From Diadema setosum (taxonomy: Eukaryota; Echinodermata; Echinoidea; Diadematoida; Diadematidae): 64,000 nt of DNA. The stretch covers positions 26,070,192 to 26,134,191 of the forward strand of contig CM067072.1 in assembly GCA_033980235.1 (NCBI GenBank). The letters are read 5' to 3'. The first letter of the stretch is position 1. Every line of letters begins with the position of its first letter. Below, in pieces: positions 1-12,425 of this stretch. The notes beneath the pieces were generated by a model that saw only the letters and a list, made by a program, of their open reading frames with translations, was not told where the DNA came from and ran no database searches. A program made the translations under genes and the position numbers.

Positions 1-1490
1 TGGATAGCATGCGGTTACTCATTAATACATACCATACATACAGATTCTCCAACAACTTCCCCGCAACGTTAAAAAATGATTAAACATTTAACAGTGTTTC
101 AAGTGTGTAATGATTTTCTTGCATCGTGTTATATCAATGCATTTTTCTTGTTGTTTGTTTGCTATCTAGTTTAGTGCTTTGCAGTGATTTGCATATGATT
201 TGAAGTTGACGTGCGTGTTAATGATTGTCAAAATATGCAGCAATTCAGCCAGTGAAGTCACTATGCAGGTTCTCAAGAGAGAGGCTTGTTCAATAAATCA
301 ACCAGTTGAAATGAGTATCACGGAAGTTTGTTGTCTTCGCCAATATGTGTATACATGAGATGTCGTGCAAATGACCTGGAAAACTACTGTGCCCCCATAA
401 GCTGATTTAATGTTTCCATTGCGCAGGGCCTATAGGTGTGAAGTTTGAATAATTATTATAGGTATTCCCGTCTAGAAGGGCAGACGATTAATCTATACTG
501 TAATTGGCTGTAAGCAGCTTTGCAGTCGGAAATTTTTCTCACACCTCTTCAAGTAATATCAAGTAAAGACAAATTTGTCGCTTCCTGTTGATCACAGTGC
601 TCGACTTGCATCGTTCGCTCCTCATATACCTTTATTCACCACCTAAGTTAGATTTCCTAAGAATTTGTCATTCAAGAGAAAGATGCAATTTTTCGCAGGG
701 AAAAAAAAACACAAAAAACGATGCTTTAGGCTAAATCAGGGGAGGATTATGTGGGGGGGGGGGGGATTTCTCATTACTGAAAATAAAGTATTCCCCTAAA
801 GAATGATTCCCGTCACTTACAATATCCAAAAGCACAGACATGTACTTGCTACATGTAGGTCATATTCTGTTTCTATCCAAGTTTCTATCATTTCGTGATA
901 TTTCACGATTCATGCGAATTTGAATAGCGAACACGGTGAAAGTGCTTCGAGAAAAGAAACTGTTGATTTAAGAGGATGGGAACACGCAGACTCCATTGAC
1001 GGAACAAAGAGCGCTGAAGGGGAGATGCAGAGTGCGACTGTTCTTCACTGAACATACTGAATGGATGAGCAAACAAAGTTTCCTGAAACGCACTGTCTTT
1101 TGAGTTTTAGCTGAACACACACATTATCTTAAGTATCTTTTGGAAACACTCATCTCTTTCACTGCTTTTTCTTGTCTCGACAGGCAAAAACGAAATAGAT
1201 GGAATTCTGTCGACATAAACAGAGAAAAATAAGTATATTGTGCAAACACCTTCATTTCAAAGTATAACGCTACATATAATTTGGTGTCCTTAAGACTTCT
1301 TTTAAAGGGGTATTCAACACGCTGTGGTAAGTTGGACAATGAAAATTATGGAATCAAATGTGGTAAGAATCGAAAACATGCGGTGATATATAACACCTCA
1401 GGCGACTAACTGATGTAAGTCAACATCAAATAAAAAATACATTCGCCATCAAACCTTGCCCTTGCGTAGGCTCACTTCAAAGACAATGTG
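1..1490. other. Non-genic AT-rich stretch
   Basis: No ORF of interest and no recognisable repeat family. It holds a 13-base G run at 753-765 and an A-rich tract near 700-718. A 71-codon minus-strand frame at 1124-1339 has no coding character. Confidence 0.6.
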
Positions 1491-1493
1491 ATG

Positions 1494-1520
1494 AAAAAGA
1501 AGGCAGATTGCCTTCTTTTT
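1494..1520. repeat. Perfect 12-bp hairpin
   Basis: Arms 1494-1505 and 1509-1520 (AAAAAGAAGGCA and its complement) surround the 3-base loop GAT. It lies just upstream of a retrotransposon 3' end and may belong to its 3' UTR. It resembles a bacterial terminator, but the context is eukaryotic. Confidence 0.5.
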
Positions 1521-1544
1521 CGCAATTTGATTTTTTTATATATT

Positions 1545-1811
1545 TTTTTTCTCGTGAGGGGACTGCATAGTACAAGCTCTGCTTTTTAGCAGTCCCCTCC
1601 ACTTCCATCAATTTTGTTTCTGCCTTTACCATAATGATATAACATTTATTTGTATCTCTGTTGATAATTTACCTGTGTCTTTATCACATCTTATTATGTT
1701 CATCGCATTGTTGTGCTGATTCCCTGACATCTGTATATACAAACGTTTATTGTATTCCTAATTATTATTTTTGTTGGAAATGAAATAAATCCACTTGAAC
1801 TTGAACTTGAA
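1545..1811 (+). mobile_element. 3' end of a non-LTR retrotransposon (CR1/L2-like)
   Basis: Only the 3' UTR and tail are present. The tail is a short AACTTG repeat at 1794-1811, preceded by GAAATGAAATAAATCC, the usual ending of invertebrate CR1/L2-type LINEs, which end in a microsatellite rather than poly(A). Upstream, AGGGGACTGC (1557-1566) and its complement GCAGTCCCCT (1589-1598) form a 10-bp stem around a 22-base loop. 3'-terminal stem-loops in such elements are thought to be recognised by their reverse transcriptase. No coding sequence precedes it, so this is a 5'-truncated insertion. The 5' boundary is approximate. Confidence 0.65.
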
Positions 1812-1872
1812 TGTAAAAATGATAGTGAATTAATGTGCCATTACAGCAGTTAATCTGTGTTTGTCTGTCTGC

Positions 1873-1896
1873 CTCTCTCTCTCTCTCTATCAGTAG

Positions 1897-1945
<49 letters not shown>

Positions 1946-1974
1946 CCTATCTATCTATATATCTATCTACCTAC

Positions 1975-2017
<43 letters not shown>

Positions 2018-2046
2018 CCTATCTATCTATATATCTATCTACCTAC

Positions 2047-2084
<38 letters not shown>

Positions 2085-2144
2085 GTCTATCTATCATTAT
2101 CTACCCATCTATCTATCTATTTATCTATATATCTATCTATCTAC

Positions 2145-2196
<52 letters not shown>

Positions 2197-2288
2197 TTGT
2201 CTATCTATTTATCTATATCCATCCATCCATCTATCTATCTACCTCTCTCTGTCTGGCTCTCTATCTATCTTATATCTATCTATCTTAA
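1873..2288. repeat. (TCTA)n microsatellite block
   Basis: A (CT)n lead-in at 1873-1889 is followed by about 390 bp of imperfect TATC/TCTA units with ACCT and CCAT variants. It directly follows the LINE tail and may have grown from it. Ser-Ile-Tyr-Leu frames here are artefacts. Confidence 0.95.
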
Positions 2289-2895
2289 ATCTATAAATCT
2301 CTCTGTCTAGCTGTCTCTCTCTATATCTCTCTCTGTCTCTAGCTATCTATCTCTCTCTCCCCCTCTCCTACAGTGGGTCAACGCTCTCGGAGAGTCCTCT
2401 AGCTCGCATGTCCACGCCATGTACCCGGTGTGGTTGGTAAAGGCACAGTTACCCCTATAGAGAGTGTTGAATTAAACATGTCGCGGCCAGCCGAATCCCA
2501 TCGGGCATGTAGAAAATAGGGCAGCTAGAGTGAGTTTAGTGAGTGACAGACGAACAGTAAAGCTGACAAATACTATCATGATGTTTTATCAGTGTTAGCT
2601 CTACTGTAAGTAGGCCCTATTTGCTTTTGTTGTTAAGAGAATACTAAACACCATGTAAATGACTAGACGTCATTGCTGTCAACAACATACAAGAAAAGGG
2701 TGCTGCCTGCGGACTATGCAAGCGAAGTTTAATTTAGCGAGTTCCAGTCTCATTTGTCTGTTGTAAAGAATATACCTAAGTTATTGATCGATATCAAGCG
2801 CATACTGACACACAATTATATTCAAAATACCGTTTCAGGTATGTGAGGATTTTTTTTGATCAAATTTCCTCACACTGTGAAATACCCCTTTTCTT
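2289..2895. other. Non-genic stretch after the tetranucleotide block
   Basis: A short CT-rich fringe is followed by ordinary AT-rich DNA. No gene or repeat was recognised. Confidence 0.5.
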
Positions 2896-2912
2896 GGGGG
2901 GGGGGGGGGGGG
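2896..2912 (+). repeat. G17 homopolymer
   Basis: Seventeen consecutive G follow CCCCTTTTCTT. One of a series of long G runs that lie almost always on the + strand. Confidence 0.95.
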
Positions 2913-2954
2913 AATTCACGAAAAGATCTGCGAGTGGGCAAACTGAATGTTTTC

Positions 2955-3070
2955 GATTTAATTCAATTCCATCAAATTCAATTCAATTCAATTCATATTT
3001 ATTATCATTTTCTACAAAAACATCCATTTCACTTTCTTTGAGACATGTGCAATAATCAGAGTATACAAAA
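2955..3070 (-). mobile_element. Minus-strand LINE 3' tail
   Basis: Read on the minus strand, an AT-rich 3' UTR ends in AATAAATATG followed by (AATTG)n (plus strand 2955-2997). This is the tail type of invertebrate non-LTR retrotransposons. Sequence up to about 3500 may be decayed body: a 120-codon plus-strand frame (3146-3508) gives no recognisable protein. Confidence 0.5.
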
Positions 3071-3832
3071 AATAGAGAAAATTTATAATACTAATGATGC
3101 ACCGAAATGAATACTGAAGAGATATCAGAGTGAAGTATAAACAATATGAAATGTGCGAAAGTGGAGGGATCTTCTGAAATGTCAGTGCTTGCAGAATGTG
3201 GGCCCCTCTGGGGAAGAAGGTTGATAGAAAATAAGTTTTCTTGCATTCTCGCGGTTGTCAGTCTAATCGTCTGTCAACAACTGAAAGTCTATTGTACATT
3301 GAAAATTGAGATTAATCACAAGCTTGTATATCATTCGAATCTCTTAATATGGCATCGTTCGGGCCCGTCCATTGCAGAATTTAAAACAATCTATAGCAAT
3401 ATGGCAACACATGCCTTATGGTACAGACAGCCTTTGCGAAAGACAGAGGAGTGTGGGAGCCTCCAAGATAAATTAGCCTACGGTTGTGCCTACATTGCCA
3501 ATTCATGAGTGAAATATATCCAGCAAAAATACCCCTTTTTGACCTTGGGGCACCAGGGCAATGCCGCAGGCAAATTACACGCAGGAAAAAAAAAAGGAAA
3601 TTCACCAGAAAAAAAAAAAAGCTCTTCCTTTTCAGGGTGCGCAGCAGGACAGCAACACTTCTTCTTTATTGGTAATCACTTTATGTTGCTTTCTATCAAT
3701 ACATCTCTTAAAGCCTCCGATATGAGCCAAGAAAATAAATAGACAGGCTAACGAGGTATATGCCAGAGCTGGTATGATGTTTACCGCAGCGTATCGTATG
3801 AACAGTATAAACGGAAGAATAGAAACGCATAC

Positions 3833-4189
3833 TTAAAGGTCCAGTTTACCTTTGGGAGCAGTGATTTCAAAAATGTTCAAGATATCACATTTCATGCATA
3901 TGTGTAGGTCTGTTGTATCATAAAACATCCTACCATATGAAATATTTGCAATAAAACCTAAAATATAAGGAGATATCAGGGTTTTTCTCAGTAAACCGTA
4001 ACTGTATACGGTTTAGTCTGGAAACATTTTTATTATAACTATTGTTGACATTTTGTGTATTTAACAACACTTAACATCGATTATATGGATTCAAATTTTG
4101 ACAGTGGTTATTTCTATCTCTAACTCACATTTTAAAACTACTTTAAAGCACTAATGCTTTCATCTGCAAATGGGAAATTATGCCTTTAA
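3833..4189. mobile_element. TTAA-ended MITE
   Basis: Begins TTAAAGGTCC at 3833 and ends GCCTTTAA at 4189, so both ends are TTAA with short imperfect inverted repeats (TTAAAGG plus a weak match over about 30 bp). It has no coding capacity. TTAA ends are typical of piggyBac or Kolobok-type target duplications. Near the middle is an AACCGTA...TACGGTT palindrome (about 3995-4013). Confidence 0.5.
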
Positions 4190-4639
4190 CGTATAACAAA
4201 CATGAAGTACGCGTCGATCGACAGAAATTGTACATATTGTGCTATCAGTCAGGTAGTTTCTCCAATGTTGTGTATATACTAATGGGTGGTCTCTATTTCT
4301 GTACACGTGCAAGGGCGTTGGATGTACAGAGATGACCGGCGTGTCATTGTACACTTGGCTTTCAGACAATGTGTCAGATGTGTCCGTCCGCCATGTAAAA
4401 GTATATCACGTCATAATGTATGTATTTCTGCATTTATATTCATAAAGGTACGTAGATAGATAAATGGCTGGCTGACTGGATGGATGGATAGATAGCTAAA
4501 AAAAAAAATAATAATGCTGCACTAGCATATGTCGTGTGGTTTCTCTAAATCCTTTTCACGTTCGTTGAGAAAACAAAATCTCGTAAAGCTGAATGAGTGC
4601 TCAGAGTATGCTTCAGGTCTCGAAATAAATCTTTTAAAT

Positions 4640-4990
4640 CAAACAGAGTGCCTCCCCAGTTTATGAGAGCGCACGAAAAGCACGCCTTCCTCGGAAGATC
4701 ACCCTAATCATACATACGGCGGCTCTGGCCCCGGTCGCTGAGAGCGTGACCCGACTGAGGGCGTAGATTCCGTTTGGAAACTGCAAATAAACAGCCAGCA
4801 CGGAGCGCTCAGCGCTAATGAATTGTCGCGATCGGACGATTGCTTACGTAAAGTGCTTACGCCTGGTTGACGGCCACCGCTCAGATGAAGAACGACGGAC
4901 GGAGCGCAGTGTCAATCAGCGGTAGCTGCCGTCGCGAAGTGACACGACAGCGATGCGATTTCGACGAGAAAACGCCGTGGTACCGCAGCG
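4640..4990. promoter_or_regulatory. CpG-rich regulatory or promoter candidate
   Basis: An island of GC-rich, CpG-dense, non-repetitive DNA in an AT-rich surround. It contains TGCAAATAAACA (octamer-like plus forkhead-like) near 4781-4793, a CTAATGAATTG homeodomain-like site near 4814-4825 and several CGATCG/GCGATCGGA words. It could be a distal promoter or enhancer. No coding frame runs through it and no TATA box or splice donor is clear. Confidence 0.3.
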
Positions 4991-7900
4991 TATGTTTCGA
5001 ACAAAAGTGGAAATAGGAAAATGGGTAACACTGTTGCCAGTAAGATAACTATTGTCAATTCTTATAAGAATGATCGCATGCACTGTTTGAATTCGTGGTC
5101 AACAGTGCTGTCATAGTATTATTGTCACTGAGATAGGTGTTATCTAACCAAGATATCAACTTGTTACGACAAAAGCGACAAACCAGTTACGCAAAAGAAC
5201 TTTGTTTTTAGTGGCCTTGGAACAGTTACGTTATTCTTAACCAACAGTTGTTTTTTTTTCTTTTTTTTTACGTCAAATCTTAGGGATGCATCATCTACGT
5301 GCGATTTGAATTAAATATTATGATAATTAAAACCCCCAAACAAAGATGAGTGACATAAACGATTTTCTCCGATCACAAAAAATCTGTGTTTCCGTTATAT
5401 TTTGTTGTTGTTGTCGTTTATGTTTGCTAGTTTGTTCAACATGAGTACATCAGTGGGGGCGTTTGAAACGAGACAAGGTAGAATGAAGATCAATGTTTTT
5501 TATTGTTATGTTGTTTTGTTAATGCACTCTGATCCGATTATCTTGATACAATGTAGTGAAACTCCGCATGGGACATTCCGGACTCGAAAAAGTATATGGA
5601 CAGCTTATAAGCTGTTCCCTCGAGCTAGCCGACCATAGAAACGTGTGATTGGTTTGTATTCCTCAGATTACATATCCGTGATATCGCAACAGACACGGGA
5701 GTGTGTTGGCGCAATGCAATCTCTCAACCCCATCCCTCACGAATTGGGTTGTTGCCGATAATCTAATTTAGGACCTCTGCGAAGTTCGCTGCGCCTATTG
5801 AGCGATGACTGTGGGAACCCACTCCCGGGTCCCATGATGAAGAAGAGTTCTGCGATGAAGTGGAGAACGAACGAGAACCAACACTTTGTTTCCATGGGAA
5901 CCGCATTTCAAAGCTATTCACTGATACATATCTATATTTTGCAAAACCACGAAATACCAGGATAGAATTATGATCACAGTGTGCTCGATGGTATGTATCC
6001 AAGAAATTTAAGCAAATGTCGAGTCCTGCATCATAAATATTGATACATTACAAATACACATACGTATGCATAGAGGGAGTTAACGATCCAAACCCTTGAT
6101 ATTGTGTGCTATTGTCATTTTCCCCGACTTCCGAAAAATGGATGATGGAATGATTGGCTATAGATACGCATCAGTCTTTGCAGCTTCCTGCTCTTAATGA
6201 GGAATCGCAGCTGGTTGGGGAATAAAAAGATGAATAATTTAACCCACAATCTATCACCTGAAGAAGCGTGCGCATACACCGCGCATGCCGCTCTGCGATC
6301 ATGGTGGCAAAGTGTTCTCTATCAACCAGCAATGGGTTCCAATTTTGTGGAATTATTACTAAAGTGCTACTAGACCTGTCTTTATTTTGAAATGTTGCAC
6401 ACTAAAAGGTGCAGAAATATAAACTATAGTCTTTGTTTGTAGCAAGATGTAGATTCGAAGAACAAACTTGAATAAATATGTAACTTTCCTACATTTCGTT
6501 CTATCAAACCATATATGTTCGCTTTGTCATGTACATGTATATCCTGCTATTCTTTAATCTTATAATAGTTTTGTTCATATATCTAAAACTGAGATTTCCG
6601 GTTGAAACATAGTTACTTCCGAGGTCTCAACAGGTGGGTAAGTTTCTGTAACTTTGCATGAATGTTTCTTTCCCCTACCTACTATGTATACTATAATAGC
6701 CAAAAACTATACAATTATTTTTTTTCTTTCCTGTCTTTTTCTCTCTTTTCCAAGTATTCTTAGTCCGTATTGCTTCCTCAACCGTCGTCTCCCCTCCTAT
6801 ATTTCTCCATCGTGCGTACAAAAGCATACACGCATATACTCATACACGTGTACGGATATACTTTGCATACAGTATCTCTTTATCTCACGAGTAAATCCTC
6901 TTCCCTTTCTGTTCTTTGTTGTACGCTGACAATGACGGATTTACATCTTTAATGCCTTTCGATTCTAATGTCGGGATGATGGATCTAGCGAATCGCTCGG
7001 AGCATGCCAGCAACAATTGCTACAGCTGTGATCTCTTTCCTGATTAATAGTTGGAGGGGAAACACATCGTAACCTTGGCAACGAGAGAGATAGTACCATT
7101 TGGCAGAGGAGATGTGCCTGGTTCAGCCCAAAGATGCCATTCAGCGACACGGACATGATCATTATAATGCGTTGCCGAACTCGGCATCTGCTGCAACATT
7201 GCTATCAGTATTAATGTATTTATTGCCATGATTACTCTTCGCTGATATTTCTTTTTTTTTTACGTATTCGACAAATTCTCAGAGAAAGTACTATTGTCTC
7301 CTAAAAGTTATGTCTTAATTCTTTCAAAAATGCCAAAAAGAAAAATGCTAAAATATCTTGCAACGTCGCCACCATCATGCTCATATTTTATGTGTGTGCG
7401 TGTATGTGCAGAATTCGAATTCAGCAGAAAATCTGATTAGATTGTACGTAATTATATCCCTGAATAAATGTTGTTTTTTTTTTCCTAAAGGTGGTTCGAG
7501 AAAGATTGCTTTCTTCTCTTTTTTTCTCCTGCTGTTGATGATTGGCCACTTCCGATGTAATCGGTTACTAAGCAATTGTTGTTGTTGAGTTTTTTTTTTG
7601 TTTTTTGTTTTGTTTTTGTTTTTGTTTTTAACAAGCATCGCGCCCGTACAGTACTACACACAATTATGATCCTCACAAACAGCAGTGACAGCAGGATAAT
7701 GACATCACCTATCTACGGTGAACACTATAGCGATTTTTGTATGCCTATTTTTTTTTTTTTAAATAATCGTTTACTCTAATATATTGAGTGATAATAGATA
7801 GATTAGGTACATTTGTGTTTTGCAAGGACAACGGATGGGAGCAAGCGAGCTGTGTTTCAAGAGATAACAAAATGTCAGTGTGATTCAACGCAAATGACCC

Positions 7901-8252
7901 GCACCAATTAACAAAGATGAATATAAATATCATTCCCAAAAAGCACTACAAATGCCATCGAGAACACCTAGTCAAGAGTCCATTAAAGGATAATCAAAAG
8001 CACGAGGAGTATATGGTACATGTCGTAGTCACATAATGTGTCCACAACCTGGATTAACAAACAAGGTGAATTAAGGTGTTTTTTTTTTCCATGAAATACT
8101 TCTAGTATGAAGTTAACGTGCCATGTAAAACAACGCCCTTGGTTTTCCCCAATCATTATGTTTTAGTGGAACGAGTTTATTGCTTTATTAGATTTTTTAA
8201 ATTTCACCTCCCTATTTTGGGCGCTTCCCACTCAAAGTTTCAATTTCGATTG
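4991..8252. other. Non-genic stretch
   Basis: Unique AT-rich sequence with T-runs (about 5250-5268, 7250-7261, 7471-7481, 7590-7630, 7748-7761). Frames up to about 100 codons exist, but none has splice signals or recognisable protein content. A near-match to an RFX X-box (reverse of GTTGCCAAGGTTAC) lies at about 7072-7085. Confidence 0.5.
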
Positions 8253-8266
8253 GTTGCCATGGCGAC
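8253..8266 (+). promoter_or_regulatory. RFX X-box-like motif
   Basis: GTTGCCATGGCGAC is an imperfect inverted repeat that fits the X-box pattern (RYYNYY, spacer, RRNRAC) bound by RFX factors of ciliary genes. It sits in a locally GC-richer patch (8215-8420). No adjacent gene is visible, so function is unproven. Confidence 0.3.
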
Positions 8267-8506
8267 GGCACATCCGCGACACAGAGTGACAAAAACGGCA
8301 ATAATATTCCGGTGTATTCTCAAACATCTAAAGGGCAACTTACGCTCCCGATGCGTTTTGTACACTCCAGCTAAATTTTGTCGAGCTTCGGGTCCCATGG
8401 CTTATTACTTCTCGCACTAAAATGTGAAAGTTGAATTAAGCACATGATAGCTCGTTCGGAAAATTTGAATGCACTGATAAAGTAAGTTCATGTCTCTTTC
8501 TTTCTC

Positions 8507-8507
8507 C

Positions 8508-8544
<37 letters not shown>

Positions 8545-8639
8545 CATCTATCCATCTATCTATCCAGCCATCCATCTATCTACCTATATCTATCTTTCTT
8601 TCTATCTATCTATGTATCTATCCATCCACCCATCCATCC

Positions 8640-8705
<66 letters not shown>

Positions 8706-8728
8706 TTATCTATTTATCTATCTATCTC
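8507..8728. repeat. (TATC)n microsatellite block
   Basis: About 220 bp of TATC units with CCAT and TTTC interruptions, similar to the block near 1.9-2.3 kb. Confidence 0.95.
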
Positions 8729-11700
8729 TTTCTTCCTCTTTTGCCCGTCCCCTTTTATCAATCAATAAGAGTATTTCTACGAAACTCTCGGTGCAAACAT
8801 CTGTTTTCCAATTCTTATCGAATCAGGCATTTTATACAGATCGCCGTGATTTCGTCGCCCGGTCTCAGAAATCCCTCTCCGGATCCGTTTTCATTTCAGA
8901 TTCTTCGGAGTAGCCGTTGCCATGTGATTTGTTAAGAGCCGCGCTTGAAAGCTTGTATATAGGTACAATATCAATAGACCGTTTAAGTAATGTATTACAA
9001 TTCATAGATGTTTCTTTTCCCACTGCTTGGCAGGTAACGAAGCATTTTATTTACCTTCTCCCTCCCGTTTCGTAGGCAGGAATTAACTTAGTTGTTGCTT
9101 TGTCGGGCAAGCCTCGGGCAAGCTTTGTGGTTGTTAAGAGTACATTCTGTGAACAACGTATGCATGAAATCTGAATACGTTACAGAACCGGTCTATTCCT
9201 TGAGAGGGTTGACATTGCTGACTCTACAGGCTGACTAGTTTATTGCTGATAATCACGGAAGGGTACGCATCCCATGCATTGATATTACGATTGGGTACAT
9301 AATCCAGAGTAAAGATTTTGTTTTCTGCTTGACTTTTTTCTTTCATATCATGACATATGTCTCATCACAAATTGACGTAGAATGCAAAACAGTAATATTT
9401 TTACGTAGGGGATTCAATAATGTATGACTTAAGCTATTACCTCTCATCTATGTGACTCTCCTGTCTAGCAAGTAAGGATAAATAAATTCTTAGATTGAAT
9501 ATTAATCGAACTATTTGGCTATCCATAGACAACGAAGAAAAAGAAAGAGAAATCTCTTCGTTTGGTTGACTCTTTGTGCCACTGAAGCAGCAATCAACGG
9601 TGCCCATCAGTTCGCAGATTCTTTAGCAGATTTAGGAAGCTCTGGTATTGATCTGATTGTCTTTTATGTGGATTATAGTATCGCTTTTTAGTAATATATA
9701 GTTATATGCTTTTGCAATTCAAATTACCTTCTACATGCTCTATTAATAGCTAAGATAATGACCAAATTAGTGAAATAGGAATATGAACAACCAAGTATTT
9801 TCCCCATTATGTATATACCATATCTTTGTTAGCATATCTTGAGTTATAACAACCACACCTAGCATTAGGAATACCGTTGTAGAGCGATCTACATAGTTCT
9901 TTCAGAAATGATGATTGACAATTAATGTCTTGCAAAGTCGTCACTTCTTTGAAAATGACTACGTGCATCTTAGTGGTAAATTATGCCCATGAATCCAAAT
10001 TTCGCTGTATGATAACTGTGGGGTGTGATGGAGGGTATATACAGAACCCTTGTTTTGTATATTAAAGATGGTGCTGTACATCCCCTCTTCCCCTTCCCAC
10101 CTTGGTGTGAAAAAGAGAAGCAACCACTCTTAATAAGAGCGATGGTGGTAGTGATGCTACTTAACGGAAGCTTTATCATTACATGGGCTGGGTTAAAGGC
10201 AGAGATTGTATGCTCGGGGAAGCAGCATGTTCAACCTAATCAGATTTACAAGCACACAATGACTTCCTATAAATTGGCGCATAAAGGGCAGTGACCACTG
10301 TACTGAGACAAGTAAACTGCCTTAATGGAGTTACGTAATATACCAATCAAACATTCGAAAGATGTTCTGTCACGCGTCACTATGGCAACAAGACAAGGGA
10401 ACGCATCAGACCTGCCTCGTCTTGGTAGTCATTCAATATTCTGTTAATTCAACGGAGTAAATCAGGAACAATCAATCTCCTTGAAGGAATTGAAGGCATA
10501 GATAATCATGCAAAATATTCACACAGTGGCAAAGCTTAATAGAAACTTTAGACAGGAAAACCCCGCATGGAGAACACTTGTGAACATGAATTTTAAGAAT
10601 TTGCAGTGCAATATCTGGAATGAGTCATATCACGTCATTACTAGTATATCATTTCTTCATGTCCATGTTGTTATATCGAACACTCACACCCAAAAATATC
10701 AAGAATGAAGGGAGCGTTGAATGTAATGATATTGATTCAGAAAGATATAAACGGCCTGGTTTTGGAAATAAAAGAGGATCTGGAGACGGAATTATTCCTT
10801 CCCCATGACCGGTATAAAAGCTACAAGATCAGTGGAATATTTTTTCGGACAACTGAATGTATTGTTTGAAACACGACAAATGATATGGCAATAGGGAATG
10901 AGTTACTTTAAGAGTAGTGGTGTGGAATCTGTTTGGATGTATTCCATTTTATCATTGTAAAGTAGGATAAGGTGTCTTATTTCTGTGTGAATGTGAGTTG
11001 ATGTGTGCAAATATTTTCCTGCATAAAGATTGTGTGTGTTTGTATGTGTGTTTGTGTGCGTGTCCGTTTGTGCGTGTTGACGGTGAAGCCGTGGGGTAAT
11101 GGAACAGATCGATCAAAGAAGTGCACCTCGGTAAAATGTTGAGATGCTAATTTTACGCCAAGTATACACATTTCCTCGTGCGAGATTTCAACGACCAGCA
11201 GTGTAGTCCCATGAGCAACATGATAGAGTGAGCATTATGTAAATCGGTCCAGTGGTGAGTTTGTTTCGAGTCTCATCCACAGAGAAGAACATTTCGAACA
11301 TTTCTACCGTAATTACAACTTGAACGTGAGCACAGTCTATGGATTGCACACGAGTTAACGTAGTGTAATGATTATTTTGAATTTCGATGATGAATTCGCC
11401 TTTGAATCATTTTACGAGTTTCATTTATACGAATTACCTCGCAACCTGACTTCTGCATGGCCGACAGAAAATTGTCGGGTGATGTATGTTAATCTTCATA
11501 CGTTTTCCTGCTTGCTGTGTCGTACTGTGTACGTTGATATTCGTTTCTAACATTCTAGGATGTTGTGTGCTCTTAATAAGAATTCACCAAAGACTGTCTT
11601 CACATTGCTCTAGTTTCCGGAGCATTCACAATGTGTCTCTGAACACAAGGTATAATGTGTACATGCCCGTTACTGTATATCAGCAGGTATCACGAAGCAT

Positions 11701-12291
11701 ACTTGCAGCCGAGAAGGGGGTTGAGGAGTAAGCTGTATTAGAAATGTTACTCCTAAAGGCATACATTCACTGCAAGGGCATAAAATAAAGAAAACGATGA
11801 GAATGAGGCAGTAGACTGTGTTTTGATTTGCTTCAATTGTTGTTGTTGGTTTTTTTATACCGGGAGTGTGACACAATGATTACAATGACCTCATCTTGTG
11901 GAGTGAAGGATCTTCTCACATATCATGAAATAAGACGTGATATGAGTCAATGATCTAGTGATCTAGGGTCACTCTGTGGGATTGCCTGCTCCAACAGTAC
12001 GCCGACGCTTTACGGAGAAGGTGACGCATTAAATTGGTTTCATAAGAGTTCAGAGGTTCGCAACGTCATCAACTCGTTAGAGCTGTCGATGCTTGATTCG
12101 CTGAGTCCGTGAGTAAGATTGATGGCTTCCTCACTACTGCTAACAAACGAGCGTGGTCGGATGAAAGTGACACTTTCGCCATCTCTTAGCATAATGGCTT
12201 GATCTCCGGAATTATAAGGATTTCCATGTTATCCTAAATTTTTGTTTGTGTGTGTGTAATCTTCTCTCTTCTCTACCCCTCTCTCTTTCTT
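8729..12291. other. Non-genic stretch
   Basis: Mostly unique AT-rich DNA with a GT-rich patch at about 11030-11072. No frame has convincing coding features. An X-box-like site is listed separately. Confidence 0.5.
10376..10389 (-). promoter_or_regulatory. RFX X-box-like motif (minus strand)
   Basis: The minus strand reads GTTGCCATAGTGAC, which matches RYYNYY-N2-RRNRAC. Such a motif can occur by chance. There is no adjacent recognised promoter. Confidence 0.25.
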
Positions 12292-12425
12292 CACTCTATA
12301 AGAAATATAGGTTCAACTCTGCTCCTTTCCAATGTCACACTGGGGGCACCTTTAAAGGTGCAACTTTGCACCCGTGATCCCAGTGAGACAAAAGGTGCAA
12401 AGCTGAACCTATATTTCTAAGAGTG
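12292..12425. mobile_element. 134-bp MITE with CACTCT termini
   Basis: Begins CACTCTATAAGAAATATAGG and ends with a near-complement (CCTATATTTCTAAGAGTG). Inside, imperfect inverted arms repeat TGCACCTTT and CACTGGG words, so the element folds on itself. CACT- termini point to a CACTA/EnSpm-like source, but no clear 3-bp target duplication is seen. Non-coding. Confidence 0.6.

Noticed and set aside
1494..1520. Rho-independent terminator
   Set aside because: A hairpin plus T run, but the window has no bacterial features.
1835..2296. 153- and 143-codon frames rich in Ser, Ile, Tyr, Leu
   Set aside because: Direct translation of the (TATC)n microsatellite. The same applies at 8490-8768 and to the 167-codon frame at 34599-35102.
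3146..3508. 120-codon plus-strand frame
   Set aside because: Lies beside a minus-strand LINE tail and is probably antisense of decayed element sequence; no domain is readable.
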